NCBI GenBank assembly: GCA_000435595.1
Contig: FR895438.1
Coordinates: 60,344-114,331 of the forward strand
Direction of reading: 5' to 3'
DNA from: Firmicutes bacterium CAG:882
Lineage (GTDB): Bacteria > Bacillota > Clostridia > Lachnospirales > Lachnospiraceae
Length of the DNA stretch: 53,988 bases
The notes under the pieces are model-generated. The model did no database searches. It was not told where the DNA came from and saw only the letters and a list, made by a program, of their open reading frames with translations. Positions 26,496 through 35,751 of the stretch are shown here, in pieces. How positions within the stretch are numbered: position 1 is the stretch's first letter; each line of letters begins with the position of its first letter. The translations under genes were made by a program, and so were the position numbers.

Positions 26496-26891
26496 TTATT
26501 CGGGCTGCTGATTATTCATGCAGTTGTCGCATACACCGTAAAATAACACATTGTGTCCGCGTATTTTGCCGGGAAAGCGGCAGGCTGCATCGTGTTCAAG
26601 CTCGGAAAACGGTGGCATTTCGACATCGTACACACGGTGGCAGGCATCACATAAGAAATGATAATGCGGCTTGGTCTGACCGTCGAAGTGGTCGCACTCA
26701 TCACCTTGAATCTTCAGTGCCTGACCATGTTCTACCAGAAGTGCAAGATTGCGGTACACGGTTCCAAGGCTTATGTTAGGATATATGCTCTGAATATGTG
26801 TATATACTTCCTCGGCGGTCGGGTGGGAGGTCGTGTGGCAGAGATAATCCAGTATAGCTTCGCGCTGCCGGCTGTAATTTAATTTTGCCAT
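26496..26891 (-). CDS. perR: Fur family regulator, PerR-like
   Basis: A 131-residue metal-dependent repressor: winged HTH (PTAEEVYTHIQSIYPNISLG, TVYRNLALL) and a dimerisation domain with HYHF (H76, H78), C81xxC84 and C121xxC124. The paired cysteines make the structural zinc site found in PerR and Fur. Position and target boxes before reverse rubrerythrin favour PerR over Fur or Zur. The ATG at 26891 follows GGGAGATTTGACC. A 64-bp palindromic repeat sits 40 bases upstream. Confidence 0.82.
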   Translation of the reverse strand: MAKLNYSRQREAILDYLCHTTSHPTAEEVYTHIQSIYPNISLGTVYRNLALLVEHGQALKIQGDECDHFDGQTKPHYHFLCDACHRVYDVEMPPFSELEHDAACRFPGKIRGHNVLFYGVCDNCMNNQQPE

Positions 26892-26929
26892 GGTCAAATC
26901 TCCCTTCTTAATATATCATCACTACTTAT

Positions 26930-26993
26930 GATTCAGGTGTCAAAACATGCTCTATGAGCTTAATTGTGTATAGCATGTTTTGACACCTGAATC
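26930..26993. repeat. 64-bp palindromic repeat
   Basis: Perfect 22-bp arms beginning GATTCAGGTGTCAAAACATG (26930-26951) and its complement (26972-26993) flank a 20-base loop. The same arms recur at 53643-53706 and as the outer ends of the element at 52547-52851. There is no coding potential. Confidence 0.85.
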
Positions 26994-27000
26994 CTGCTTA

Positions 27001-27205
27001 GGCAATTGCAAAATGCTATTTTGACGATAAACAGTTGTGCAAATTTAACTAATTCGCAAGCAGGTACTATGAAGCCGCCGGTACTTAGGCAGTGTATTTT
27101 ACTGCGTTATGTACCGTTGCGTGATTCATGTAGCGAAAGCGTGCCTGTGGTGAATTGTTAAATTTGTACAACGTCCGCTTTCAAATATCCGGTTTTGCAA
27201 TTACC
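27001..27205 (-). repeat. 205-bp MITE copy C, TA-flanked
   Basis: Complete copy in inverse orientation to 1940-2145. It is flanked by TA at 26999-27000 and 27206-27207, with terminal GGCAATTGC and GCAATTACC and long inverted ends. It lies 6 bases after the 64-bp palindrome and 32 bases before the esterase stop on the opposite strand. Confidence 0.8.
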
Positions 27206-27236
27206 TATATATCACTATTGATTGCATTATTTGAAA

Positions 27237-29201
27237 TCAAATATTTTTCATGAGTATGTCAATATACTTTGCCGCCTCTTCTTTGGTGAGAATGTGGCTG
27301 CCGTCAAAGCCATCGTCGACATAGCCTAAGAATGCGGCTGTCGGAATGTATTTTTTAAACCACTCTGAACAGCTTATTTCCTTATTATAATTGCCTGTAT
27401 TGTTGTTGATTATTCTGCTCTTGTATGCGTTGACACAGAAGGATGCAAGCTCCTCAGCAGTGACGGGCTTATCAGGCTTAAATGTTGTATCGTCTAAAAG
27501 TGCAGCGTCCACAATGTCGTTGGCGTAAGCACACTCGACAACGCCTGCATACCACTCGTGACCTACAACATCTCTGAACATGTCATTGTACACGTTCACG
27601 GGAACAAAGTGGGCTGCCTTGGTCACCATGTTGACCGCGTCTATTCGGCTCATAGGCTCATCAGGCTTAAACTCACCCGATGTGTTGTGGATGTATCCAA
27701 GCTCGGCAAGCTTAATTATGAGCTCCTTTGAAGCGCAGCTGTCGAGGTCGGTGTAGGATGCTTCGCACAGAGGTGCGGCATTCGGAACAGGCACATTTTT
27801 AAGGTGGGCAGGCGGCTCGGCAGCGTGAATGTTCATAGGCGGAACAAATTCGTCAGACTCCATAAGCTCCTCCATGGTCATAGGACGCTTGGTGTTCATG
27901 GCCGGATCATATACCTTACCACACAGGGATGTGCGGATAGGAACAGGGCAGATGTCATGTATGCGCTTAAATTCTTTTGCGACGAAGCCTGCCATAAGGT
28001 ATGCACCAAAATCATTCGTATGGGTGTAATCCTTAGGGTAGAAGTAACGTGCTGCATCGGTAAGACCTACACGCGTTATGAAGTCCATGCTCACCTTGTG
28101 CAGGTCGATGAGAGGAACATGCTTCTCCTCGGCGATACGTCTGCACGCTTCTGCGTGGTCGAAGAGCAGGTCGTTGTATGTTCCGTCGCTTCCTCTCCAT
28201 GTGTTTCTTGCAAGAGGTGTGACAAGGACAGGTGTAGCACCGAAACTTCTAATCTCGTCAATGTAGGTTCTCAGATTGTCTGAGTATCCGGTGTTGGCTG
28301 ATAACTCAGGAAGCTTCTGGTCGTTGTGACCGAACTGGAAAAGACAGTAATCGCCGCGCTTGATATATTTTTTAATTACATCGTAATGACCTTCTGAGCG
28401 GAAACTTTCTGTCGTAAGGCCTGAATGCGAATGATTGGATACTGCCGCGAGGTTGGACACGTAATATGTAAAAAATTGTCCCCATCCGCAATAGCTGCTC
28501 TCAGGATAATAAGGGTAGCATGCCGGCTGGTCTGTGACGGTCGAATCGCCTGCTATATATATAGTAGGAGTGTCAAACTCTTCTATTGTAAGAGTAGTGA
28601 ATACCGGTCTGCTTCCGATTATCGTTATGTCGATGGTCTTGTCGGTGTATACTTCCTCGTGACCGCGTGGAATTATGTCACATACGTTGACATTAAAAAC
28701 GTATGCCCGCACTTCATGAGGACAATAATCGCCCTTGAGCGATTCAAGGCGTCGTCTGCCCGAAAAAATGGTTATGCCCTTGATTGGTGTCTCACCGGCG
28801 GATAATACAAGAGTTACCTTATAGTTACCCTGATGGGGGACGGATGCCTTGAAGGTGAGCGGAATGTAACCGCCATCAACTATTCCGTTCTCCAGGTAGA
28901 TGCCGTTCTCGTCTGCCTGCGGAGAGATTAATTTGGTATCTGTGTACCAGTATTGTGGCGAAAATCCGTCGTTAATTTCGTCTATCTTAAGATTGGGATT
29001 GGATTTTCTTGCTTCCTCGGTTAGGAAGCCGTATCCCTTCTTATATGAAAAGTCATCCTCCGGATAGACCTGTGTTATGTGTGGTGTGCCAATGCTGTCT
29101 GCGCTTGGGGTATTGCCAAAATTGTAGGTCATTCTGTAACCTGAGCCGGTCTCTTCGGCTGCATGTTCGGCATAAATGTCAGACGATATTGCTGTGGTCA
29201 T
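27237..29201 (-). CDS. rhamnogalacturonan acetylesterase-like SGNH hydrolase with C-terminal SLH-like repeats
   Basis: 654 residues. The N-terminal about 205 residues are a beta-rich carbohydrate-binding module (MTYNFGNTPSADS, GYIPLTFKASVPHQGNYKVT). The SGNH core follows with AGDSTVTD (Ser220), GHNDQK (291-296) and the D391-x-x-H394 pair in DYTHTND, as in CE12 rhamnogalacturonan acetylesterases. The C-terminal about 170 residues look like two to three S-layer homology repeats (LAELGYIHNTSGEFKPDEPMSR, VECAYANDIVD, FKPDKPVTAEELA). The start at 29201 is fixed by GGAGG 6 bases upstream. No signal peptide is present, which is odd for an SLH protein. It belongs with the GH105/GH112 genes and would deacetylate pectin oligosaccharides. 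Confidence 0.83.
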   Translation of the reverse strand: MTTAISSDIYAEHAAEETGSGYRMTYNFGNTPSADSIGTPHITQVYPEDDFSYKKGYGFLTEEARKSNPNLKIDEINDGFSPQYWYTDTKLISPQADENGIYLENGIVDGGYIPLTFKASVPHQGNYKVTLVLSAGETPIKGITIFSGRRRLESLKGDYCPHEVRAYVFNVNVCDIIPRGHEEVYTDKTIDITIIGSRPVFTTLTIEEFDTPTIYIAGDSTVTDQPACYPYYPESSYCGWGQFFTYYVSNLAAVSNHSHSGLTTESFRSEGHYDVIKKYIKRGDYCLFQFGHNDQKLPELSANTGYSDNLRTYIDEIRSFGATPVLVTPLARNTWRGSDGTYNDLLFDHAEACRRIAEEKHVPLIDLHKVSMDFITRVGLTDAARYFYPKDYTHTNDFGAYLMAGFVAKEFKRIHDICPVPIRTSLCGKVYDPAMNTKRPMTMEELMESDEFVPPMNIHAAEPPAHLKNVPVPNAAPLCEASYTDLDSCASKELIIKLAELGYIHNTSGEFKPDEPMSRIDAVNMVTKAAHFVPVNVYNDMFRDVVGHEWYAGVVECAYANDIVDAALLDDTTFKPDKPVTAEELASFCVNAYKSRIINNNTGNYNKEISCSEWFKKYIPTAAFLGYVDDGFDGSHILTKEEAAKYIDILMKNI

Positions 29202-29319
29202 GTCAAACCTCCATGGAAATGATTTAATCAAATAATTTACTGTATTGATTGTATGCCGCTTTATAAGCTCACGAATCCGTGCTGACGCACTCTGCATCCT
29301 GCTTCAAGGGGTATAATAA

Positions 29320-29475
29320 CAGAATTTTCTCCGTGCTTGCGCACTCGCGAAAATTCTGACAGCCATTCGCAATCCGATAAGTTCAGCTTTGCGAACTTAT
29401 TTACTTGCTCATGTCTGTTTGCCCATCTAATAGATATACTGCCTTGTCTGCAAGCAGCCATGCAGTATATCTATT
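29320..29475. repeat. cluster of three hairpins between AraC and esterase genes
   Basis: CAGAATTTTC/GAAAATTCTG (29320-29358), ATAAGTTC/GAACTTAT (about 29377-29400) and AATAGATATACTGC/GCAGTATATCTATT (29429-29475) follow one another. No gene was accepted in the 294-base gap 29202-29495. The arrangement resembles an interspersed palindromic repeat or a processed mRNA region between two co-directional genes. Confidence 0.5.
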
Positions 29476-29495
29476 GATGGACTTATTATAGTATA

Positions 29496-30419
29496 TCACA
29501 ACCATCCGCGATATTCCAGTACAGACTTCTTTTTCATCACGGATTCTCCGTTACTGTTGTTCTTTCGCCATTCACGCGGCGGAATATCCATAAGCTTCAC
29601 GAAAGCTCTGTTGAAACTTGATACTGAGTGGAATCCGACCAGCTCGGAAATTTCAAGGATTGAGGAGTCAGTGCTTGAAAGCAGCAGGCAGGCATGTTCG
29701 ATCCTTGTATTATTGATGAATTCCAAGGGACTGATTCCCATGATTGTGTTAAATGTACGTCTGAAATGCGTGACGCTTAAGTGACACATGTCTGCAAGCA
29801 GTTCTATGGGGAACTGCTGCGTATAATTGTCGTGTATGTAGTTGAGGGCAGGGTGGATTGAGAGCATACTGCTGTTCGGTATTGCTTTTTGAGCAGGTGA
29901 TTCATGTTCACATAATCTTGTTATCTCAACCAAGATGGCAGTCATAAGCCCGGTCACACATGTGGTATAATCCGGCTGTTTCTCCGACATCTCCTCAATC
30001 ACTGCCAGAATATAGCTGTACAGCTTCGGAGATGTAGCCTTGTTTCCTATATAATAGCTGAGCGATGGCAGAAGAGAGCCGGAGCTGCTCATTATAACTC
30101 GGCTCTTGAAAAATTCGTCAAGATCAACAAAAATATAGGACCACAGGCTTTTGCCGCCGTGCGTTGAGTAGGTGGTATGAGGGTAATTTCGGGCTATGAG
30201 TGTGAAATCTCCCGCCTTGTATGTGACGGAATGGTCGCCGAAATCCAGCCTGCCCTCATGCGTGTGGCATACACCGATCTCAAGGCAGTTGTGAAAATGG
30301 AGCCGGTCTGCTTTTACATCGGATATGTGCCAGCGTTCGCCGTGAAGAACAAGAAGAGGAAAGTCGGGTGACAAATCATAATGCCTGTACTCGGTTATCA
30401 CTTTCTTGGGTTTACTCAT
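29496..30419 (-). CDS. AraC family regulator of the rhamnogalacturonan locus
   Basis: A 307-residue regulator. The N-terminal cupin half has RLHFHNCLEIGVCHTHEGRL. The C-terminal AraC HTHs are LLADMCHLSVTHFRRTFNTI and ILEISELVGFHSVSSFNRAF. It starts 6 bases after AAGGAGG and is transcribed away from the ABC-GH105-GH112 operon. It is the probable activator of both that operon and the esterase gene downstream of itself. Confidence 0.88.
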   Translation of the reverse strand: MSKPKKVITEYRHYDLSPDFPLLVLHGERWHISDVKADRLHFHNCLEIGVCHTHEGRLDFGDHSVTYKAGDFTLIARNYPHTTYSTHGGKSLWSYIFVDLDEFFKSRVIMSSSGSLLPSLSYYIGNKATSPKLYSYILAVIEEMSEKQPDYTTCVTGLMTAILVEITRLCEHESPAQKAIPNSSMLSIHPALNYIHDNYTQQFPIELLADMCHLSVTHFRRTFNTIMGISPLEFINNTRIEHACLLLSSTDSSILEISELVGFHSVSSFNRAFVKLMDIPPREWRKNNSNGESVMKKKSVLEYRGWL

Positions 30420-30753
30420 AGAAACCTCCTTATTTTATAGGGCAAATATACTATATGTAATTATATCTTAATAAAATAGTAATTTCAACCAACAAAATCA
30501 ATTTCGCAAACAAAAAAACACATAAAATCACAACAAAAATGCATAGATTAGCGCATTAAATTGCTGAAAAACCAAACATTGTATACAAAAAATGAACAAA
30601 GCGTTAATATTAATAAGTCGTTTTTGCTATGTTTTCAGATAGAATTGCATAGAAGTGATTGAGTAAAATGTATATAATTAAGCTATGAAAACGAGGCGGG
30701 GTTGTGAAAAATCACCAATTAGCAATACACCGAGTAGAACGGAGGAATTAAGT
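30420..30753 (+). promoter_or_regulatory. AT-rich divergent regulatory region of the rhamnogalacturonan operon
   Basis: A 334-base gap with no gene. It is rich in AACAAAA-type tracts (30489-30535) suitable for AraC binding. TATAAT stands at 30673-30678 without a good -35, again fitting activator-dependent transcription. ACGGAGGAATTAAGT precedes the ATG at 30754. Confidence 0.45.
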
Positions 30754-31713
30754 ATGGGAAAGACAAAAGTTCAGAAACCACCTATCGTGATGGCGGCAAA
30801 GAGCAAGAATCCGATGGCGTTTCTGAAGAGAGATTGGCAGTTATACGCGATGCTGCTGATTCCGGTGGCACTTGTCATAATTTTTAATTATGCGGCTTAC
30901 CCGGGATTGAGAATGGCATTTATGGATTACAAGCCTTCGAAAGGATATTCAGGAAGCGAATGGGTGGGAATGAAGACTTTCGCTAAGATATTCAAGGATG
31001 CAGATTTTGCGAGAGCATTAAGAAACTCAATTGTATTTAACCTTTTGGATTTACTTGTAGGCTTCCCGATGCCTATCATACTTGCACTTATGCTTAACGA
31101 GCTTCGCTATCAGAAGTTCAAGAAGGTTTCACAGACAATTCTGTATCTGCCTCACTTCCTTTCATGGGCTATCGTGGGAAGCGTTGCACTTACAATGTTC
31201 ATGCCTTCGACAGGTCTTGTGAATGTTCTCTTAGAGAACTTGGGAATCGGAAACGGAAAGTTCCCGTTCCTGAATGAAAAATGGCACTGGTCGGTTACAT
31301 ATCTCCTGATTGGCGTATGGCAGTCGATGGGATGGGGAACAATCCTTTACCTTGCAGCTATCACAGGCATCAACGGAGAACTTTACGAGGCAGCGATGAT
31401 TGATGGTGCTAACCGTTGGAAGAGAATGTGGCATATCACACTTCCGGGAATTAAGAGTACCGTAGTTACACTCCTTATCATGAACCTCGGACGAGTAATG
31501 GGAAGTAACCTTGAGAGACTTAAAGCGTTTGAGAACTCTATGGTTAAGGACTTCCAGTATCAGCTTGCTATATATGTATATAACAAGGGACTTGGAAACA
31601 ACAAGTACAGTATGGCAACAGCAGTCGGTCTGTTCCAGTCACTTGTAGGACTCGTGCTTGTTATATTATCTGACCGTATAGCTAAGAAGCTCGGCGAAGA
31701 CGGATTACTGTAG
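30754..31713 (+). CDS. LplB-type sugar ABC transporter permease
   Basis: A 319-residue inner-membrane permease with six helices. It carries the LplB start RDWQLYAMLLIPVALVIIFNY and the EAA loop EAAMIDGANRWKRMWHITLP that contacts the ATPase. LplB/YtcP/LplA systems import oligosaccharides of pectin and other plant polymers and borrow a shared MsmX-like ATPase; none is encoded here. The start at 30754 follows GGAGGAATTAAGT; upstream in-frame codons from 30685 are rejected because the -10 box is at 30673. Confidence 0.9.
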   Translation: MGKTKVQKPPIVMAAKSKNPMAFLKRDWQLYAMLLIPVALVIIFNYAAYPGLRMAFMDYKPSKGYSGSEWVGMKTFAKIFKDADFARALRNSIVFNLLDLLVGFPMPIILALMLNELRYQKFKKVSQTILYLPHFLSWAIVGSVALTMFMPSTGLVNVLLENLGIGNGKFPFLNEKWHWSVTYLLIGVWQSMGWGTILYLAAITGINGELYEAAMIDGANRWKRMWHITLPGIKSTVVTLLIMNLGRVMGSNLERLKAFENSMVKDFQYQLAIYVYNKGLGNNKYSMATAVGLFQSLVGLVLVILSDRIAKKLGEDGLL

Positions 31714-31726
31714 GAGGTGCGGCATA

Positions 31727-32653
31727 ATGAGTAAGAAGAAAAAAAATGTTAATGAGGCTTCTGTTTCAGCAGGCGGTACTCATGCAGTAAATAAGTTCAG
31801 AATAAGTGATTTCATAATCATGTTTGTCATAACAATCCTTTGTGCGACATGCGTACTTCCTTTCCTTCATGTGGCAGTTAAGTCAATTTCAGGAAACACG
31901 GCGGTTATGGCTAAGACGGTATACTTCTGGCCTAAGGATGTTAACTTTGACGCATACAAGAGCGTACTTGCCGACAGCTCGATGACTTATTCAATGGGAT
32001 TTTCGGCAGTAATAACACTTATATTTACCGCACTTGGTATGCTTGTATGTACTTGTGCAGCTTACCCGCTTTCAAAGAAGAGACTTAAGGGTAAGAAGTT
32101 TATCACATTCATACTTATGGTTCCGATGTACTTTAGTGCAGGTATCATTCCTTCATATCTTTTATACAAGGATTTACATGTGCTCGATACAGCGTGGGTG
32201 CTTATTTTACCACTTATATATTCACCGTACAACATGCTTATCATGAAGAACTTTTTCCAGAGTACAATTCCTGACAGCTTGGAGGAATCGGCATTTCTTG
32301 ACGGTGCAAGCAACTTCCAGATACTCAGCAAGATTGTTCTTCCGCTTTCAAAGCCGATACTTGCCACACTTTCACTGTTCTACGCAGTAGGACGTTGGAA
32401 TTCATACGCTGATAACATGTACTATACCCGTAAGGCTGACCTTAAGATGATTCAGTATAAGCTGTATCAGCTCGTAGCTTCGGCATCTGAGGCACAGACA
32501 TCCTCACTTGATACCGGTGGTGTGGTTCAGTCAACTCCTGAGGTATTAAGATCAGCGAGCATCATGTTCGTAACAATTCCTATCATTATTATTTACCCGT
32601 TCCTTCAGAAGTACTTCGTACAGGGAACAATGATCGGAGCGGTAAAGGGTTAA
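31727..32653 (+). CDS. YtcP-type sugar ABC transporter permease
   Basis: A 308-residue second permease of the importer, with six helices and the EAA loop EESAFLDGASNFQILSKIVLPLS. It pairs with the LplB-type protein 13 bases upstream (TAGGAGGTGCGGCATA ribosome site). The C-terminal VTIPIIIIYPFLQKYFVQG block ends the protein as in the family. Confidence 0.9.
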   Translation: MSKKKKNVNEASVSAGGTHAVNKFRISDFIIMFVITILCATCVLPFLHVAVKSISGNTAVMAKTVYFWPKDVNFDAYKSVLADSSMTYSMGFSAVITLIFTALGMLVCTCAAYPLSKKRLKGKKFITFILMVPMYFSAGIIPSYLLYKDLHVLDTAWVLILPLIYSPYNMLIMKNFFQSTIPDSLEESAFLDGASNFQILSKIVLPLSKPILATLSLFYAVGRWNSYADNMYYTRKADLKMIQYKLYQLVASASEAQTSSLDTGGVVQSTPEVLRSASIMFVTIPIIIIYPFLQKYFVQGTMIGAVKG

Positions 32654-32761
32654 CAGCCCACAGCTTAACAGGCGTATTATACAACAATATCTGATAGTTT
32701 CCCCGAATGACGGGGTGATATATAAACTATGTATACTTTATCTTTAAAGGAGGATTAAGTT

Positions 32762-34507
32762 ATGAAGAAAAATACTCTTCAGAAGGCTGTTGCCACAGCA
32801 CTTGTAGGTGCAATGGCAGTCAGCACATTGGCAGGATGTAACAAGTCTGCGAATTCCGACTCAACAACAGCCGGAAACAACAACACAGAGACAACTACAA
32901 CCGCAAGCAGCAACACAGAAACAACTACAGAGGCAACTAAGAATGACAGCCAGACAGTAGCAGGCATCGACGGCTGGGAGCCATTCGCTAACAAGGTTAC
33001 ACTTGAGATCCCTGTATACGACAGAGGCTCTTCAGGAAACGGATGCTCAGACGTTGAGAACAACTACTGGACAAAGTGGGTACAGGAGAACTTTGGTGAT
33101 AAGTACAACATCGATGTTAAGTATGTTGGTATCACACGTAGTGCAGTTATGAACGATTATGCTATGTTAGCAGCAGCAGGCGACCTTCCTACAATCTGTA
33201 TGGAGTACGACTATGATAAGCTTGCTACATGGCAGGCTAACGGCGATATCAAGCCTTACGATGTTGAGGAGTTCAAGCAGATAGCTCCTACATACTGGCA
33301 GCAGATGGTTGACTACGGCAACGATGCTTACACAAAGTTAGCCGGAGAGGATTACCTTGCACTTGGTTACAGACCTTACGGTAACACAACATACACATTC
33401 GTAACATTCTATCGTCAGGACTGGGTTGAGGAGGCTGGATTTGATTCATATCCTACTAACAACACAGAGCTCCTTGAGCTTTACGCTAAGCTCGTTGAGA
33501 ACGGACATGCAGCTCCTCTTGGCGGAAGCAAGGTAAGCGGTGCCGGTATTGACCAGAACTACGGCTACAGAGATTACCCACAGGATGAGGAGACATGGGC
33601 TACAACAGGAGATTATCAGATTCCTGCTCTCTCAACAGAGGCTCAGAAGAGATACCTCAAGTGGCAGAATACACTTTACAGCAATGGTTACTTAAATGAG
33701 AACTACTACTTAAGAGATGCTTCTGAGGCAGAGGCAGACTTCATCAACGGCAAGGCATTTACATGGTCAGGTTATGTATCTTCAACAATGAACGTACTTA
33801 ACTCTTTCTATGATGCTAATCCGGATGGAAAGCTTGCAGTAGTTGTATCTCCTTCAGAGTGGGCACAGGATGAGACATGGGGTTCTTCTCCATCTTACAG
33901 ACCTGGTACTAACTTCGGTATGATGATTGGTTTCGCTCATGACGCTACAGATGATGAGGTTAAGGCAGCTATGATGTACCTTGAGTGGTTATGCCAGCCT
34001 GAGAACCTCTTCACAATGCAGTGGGGTATTGAGGGCGTTAACTTCAACTATGACGAGAATGGTGATCCTGTAGCAGTAGCTGACCAGTCAGGTCTTGCTG
34101 AGCAGCAGGGACATAACAACAACGTAGACTACTGGTGTGCAGTAAGTGCTGTTAAGACATTAGGCAATATCGAGAAGGATATTAAGGCTGTTGCTCCACA
34201 GGGACTTCCACAGGATTTCTATGATGAACTCCTTGCTAACTACGAGGGACAGGTTGCTCTTTACAATGCAGGTTATGCTAACTCTGACTGCCTCTTCGCT
34301 ACAGCTATTGAAGCAGTATCTGAGTACAACCAGACATTATATGACCTCTATACAGAGTACAGAGATCAGCTCACAATGTGTGACCCTGATAAGTTCGACG
34401 CACTCTATGATGAGTTAAGCCAGAAGTATCTTGATGCAGGATATCAGGAAGTTATCGATGGCAGAAAAGAAGCTTTCGATGCAGGTAATACAACACGTCT
34501 CCAGTAA
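32762..34507 (+). CDS. LplA-like sugar-binding lipoprotein
   Basis: 581 residues. The lipoprotein signal STLAGC gives lipidated Cys26, followed by a Ser/Thr/Asn linker (about 28-65) and a large family 1 type solute-binding fold with WVEEAGFDSYPTNNTELLELY and a C-terminal DKFDALYDELSQKYLDAGYQ. It would capture rhamnogalacturonan oligosaccharides outside the cell. It follows the permeases after 108 bases that contain a small CCCCG/CGGGG hairpin (32701-32715), which could raise its mRNA level over the permeases. Codon choice is strongly biased to common codons, suggesting high expression. GGAGG is 8 bases before the ATG. Confidence 0.92.
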   Translation: MKKNTLQKAVATALVGAMAVSTLAGCNKSANSDSTTAGNNNTETTTTASSNTETTTEATKNDSQTVAGIDGWEPFANKVTLEIPVYDRGSSGNGCSDVENNYWTKWVQENFGDKYNIDVKYVGITRSAVMNDYAMLAAAGDLPTICMEYDYDKLATWQANGDIKPYDVEEFKQIAPTYWQQMVDYGNDAYTKLAGEDYLALGYRPYGNTTYTFVTFYRQDWVEEAGFDSYPTNNTELLELYAKLVENGHAAPLGGSKVSGAGIDQNYGYRDYPQDEETWATTGDYQIPALSTEAQKRYLKWQNTLYSNGYLNENYYLRDASEAEADFINGKAFTWSGYVSSTMNVLNSFYDANPDGKLAVVVSPSEWAQDETWGSSPSYRPGTNFGMMIGFAHDATDDEVKAAMMYLEWLCQPENLFTMQWGIEGVNFNYDENGDPVAVADQSGLAEQQGHNNNVDYWCAVSAVKTLGNIEKDIKAVAPQGLPQDFYDELLANYEGQVALYNAGYANSDCLFATAIEAVSEYNQTLYDLYTEYRDQLTMCDPDKFDALYDELSQKYLDAGYQEVIDGRKEAFDAGNTTRLQ

Positions 34508-34538
34508 TTTCCGGTAAATACTGATTCGTAAACAAATG

Positions 34539-34567
34539 CAGCCCCATGGCGTTACGCTGTGGGGCTG
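34539..34567 (+). terminator. hairpin after the binding-protein gene
   Basis: CAGCCCCA (34539-34546) pairs with TGGGGCTG (34560-34567). There is no real T-run, so partial read-through into GH105 is expected, as suits an operon with a highly expressed binding protein. Confidence 0.5.
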
Positions 34568-34670
34568 TATTAAAAAGAAAATATAGTTTGTGTGCTTTTT
34601 CGACCGATATTCAGGTCGTGATATAGGCGGAAAAAATACATAAATTGCCAAAAGCAGAATGGAGGATTAA

Positions 34671-35723
34671 ATGTTAAAGCTTGAATATGATAAGAAACAG
34701 ATTGAAGAGGTTATTGATAAAATAGTTAAAAAGACCATGAACATGGATTTGACATGGGATTGGCCATGCGGTGTTGCGTATTACGGAATAGGCGAGGCTT
34801 ATGAAAAGACGGGAAAGAAGGAATATCTTGACCTGCTTAAGGACAGAGTGGATGAACTTATCGACCTTGGACTTCCTAAGGTATGGACAGTCAATGCGTG
34901 TGCGATGGGACACTGTCTTATCACCCTGTACAAGGCTACAGGTGATGAGAAGTATCATGAGATTCTTATGAGCAAGATTCATTATATTCAGAAGGATGCC
35001 CTGAGATTTGCTGACAATGTTCTTCAACATACGGTATCTGCAAACAATGATTTCCCTGAGCAGTGCTGGTGCGACACATTGTTCATGGCTGCATTTTTAC
35101 TTTTACGTGTCGGTGTGATGGAAAAGAATCAGGAGATGATTGATGATGCTCTCAATCAGTATTACTGGCATATCAAGTATCTTCAGAACCCAAGCAGCGG
35201 ATTATGGTATCACGGATATGACAATATTGCAGGCGACCACATGTCGGGAATATACTGGGGAAGAGCTAATGCATGGGCAGCATTCACCATGTCACAGGTT
35301 GGCGGAATCCTTCCTGAATGCTATCTTTACCCTAAGTTTATTGACATTGCAGGCTCACTCAACGAGCAGCTTGCGGCACTGAAGGTATACCAGACAGAGA
35401 ACGGACTTTGGAGAACGGTTGTTGATGATCCGGAATCCTATGAGGAAGTTTCTGCTTCTGCAGGTATTGCGGCAGCGATGCTCACAAGAGGAAATCCGCT
35501 TCACAGCAAGTATATCAATAAGTCAATCAAGGGACTTATTGATAACGTGAGTGAAGATGGAAAGGTTATGAACGTTTCCGGCGGAACGGCAGTTATGAGA
35601 GACAAGGAGGGCTACAGAGGAATCCCTAAGGCTTACATCCAGGGCTGGGGACAGGGACTTGCACTTGCATTTTTCTCCGAGCTTCTTGTATCGGATGACA
35701 TTGAAAAGGACGGAGCACTCTAA
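34671..35723 (+). CDS. GH105 unsaturated rhamnogalacturonyl hydrolase
   Basis: A 350-residue cytoplasmic (alpha/alpha)6-barrel enzyme of the YteR/YesR type. It hydrates the 4,5-double bond of the uronic acid left at the non-reducing end by pectin lyases, so the sugar is released. The catalytic Asp is D135 in CWCDTLFMA; the aromatic/Arg substrate site is seen in GIYWGRANAWAAF. There is no signal peptide. GGAGG stands 8 bases before the ATG. GH105 also includes enzymes for unsaturated glucuronyl sugars, but the neighbouring RGAE and GH112 favour rhamnogalacturonan. Confidence 0.9.
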   Translation: MLKLEYDKKQIEEVIDKIVKKTMNMDLTWDWPCGVAYYGIGEAYEKTGKKEYLDLLKDRVDELIDLGLPKVWTVNACAMGHCLITLYKATGDEKYHEILMSKIHYIQKDALRFADNVLQHTVSANNDFPEQCWCDTLFMAAFLLLRVGVMEKNQEMIDDALNQYYWHIKYLQNPSSGLWYHGYDNIAGDHMSGIYWGRANAWAAFTMSQVGGILPECYLYPKFIDIAGSLNEQLAALKVYQTENGLWRTVVDDPESYEEVSASAGIAAAMLTRGNPLHSKYINKSIKGLIDNVSEDGKVMNVSGGTAVMRDKEGYRGIPKAYIQGWGQGLALAFFSELLVSDDIEKDGAL

Positions 35724-35751
35724 GAGATAATATTATTGGGAGGAAAATACA

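Noticed and set aside
29261..29461. 66-codon minus-strand frame in the hairpin cluster
   Set aside because: No ribosome site, built mostly from inverted repeats, and of low complexity; more likely an interspersed repeat than a gene.
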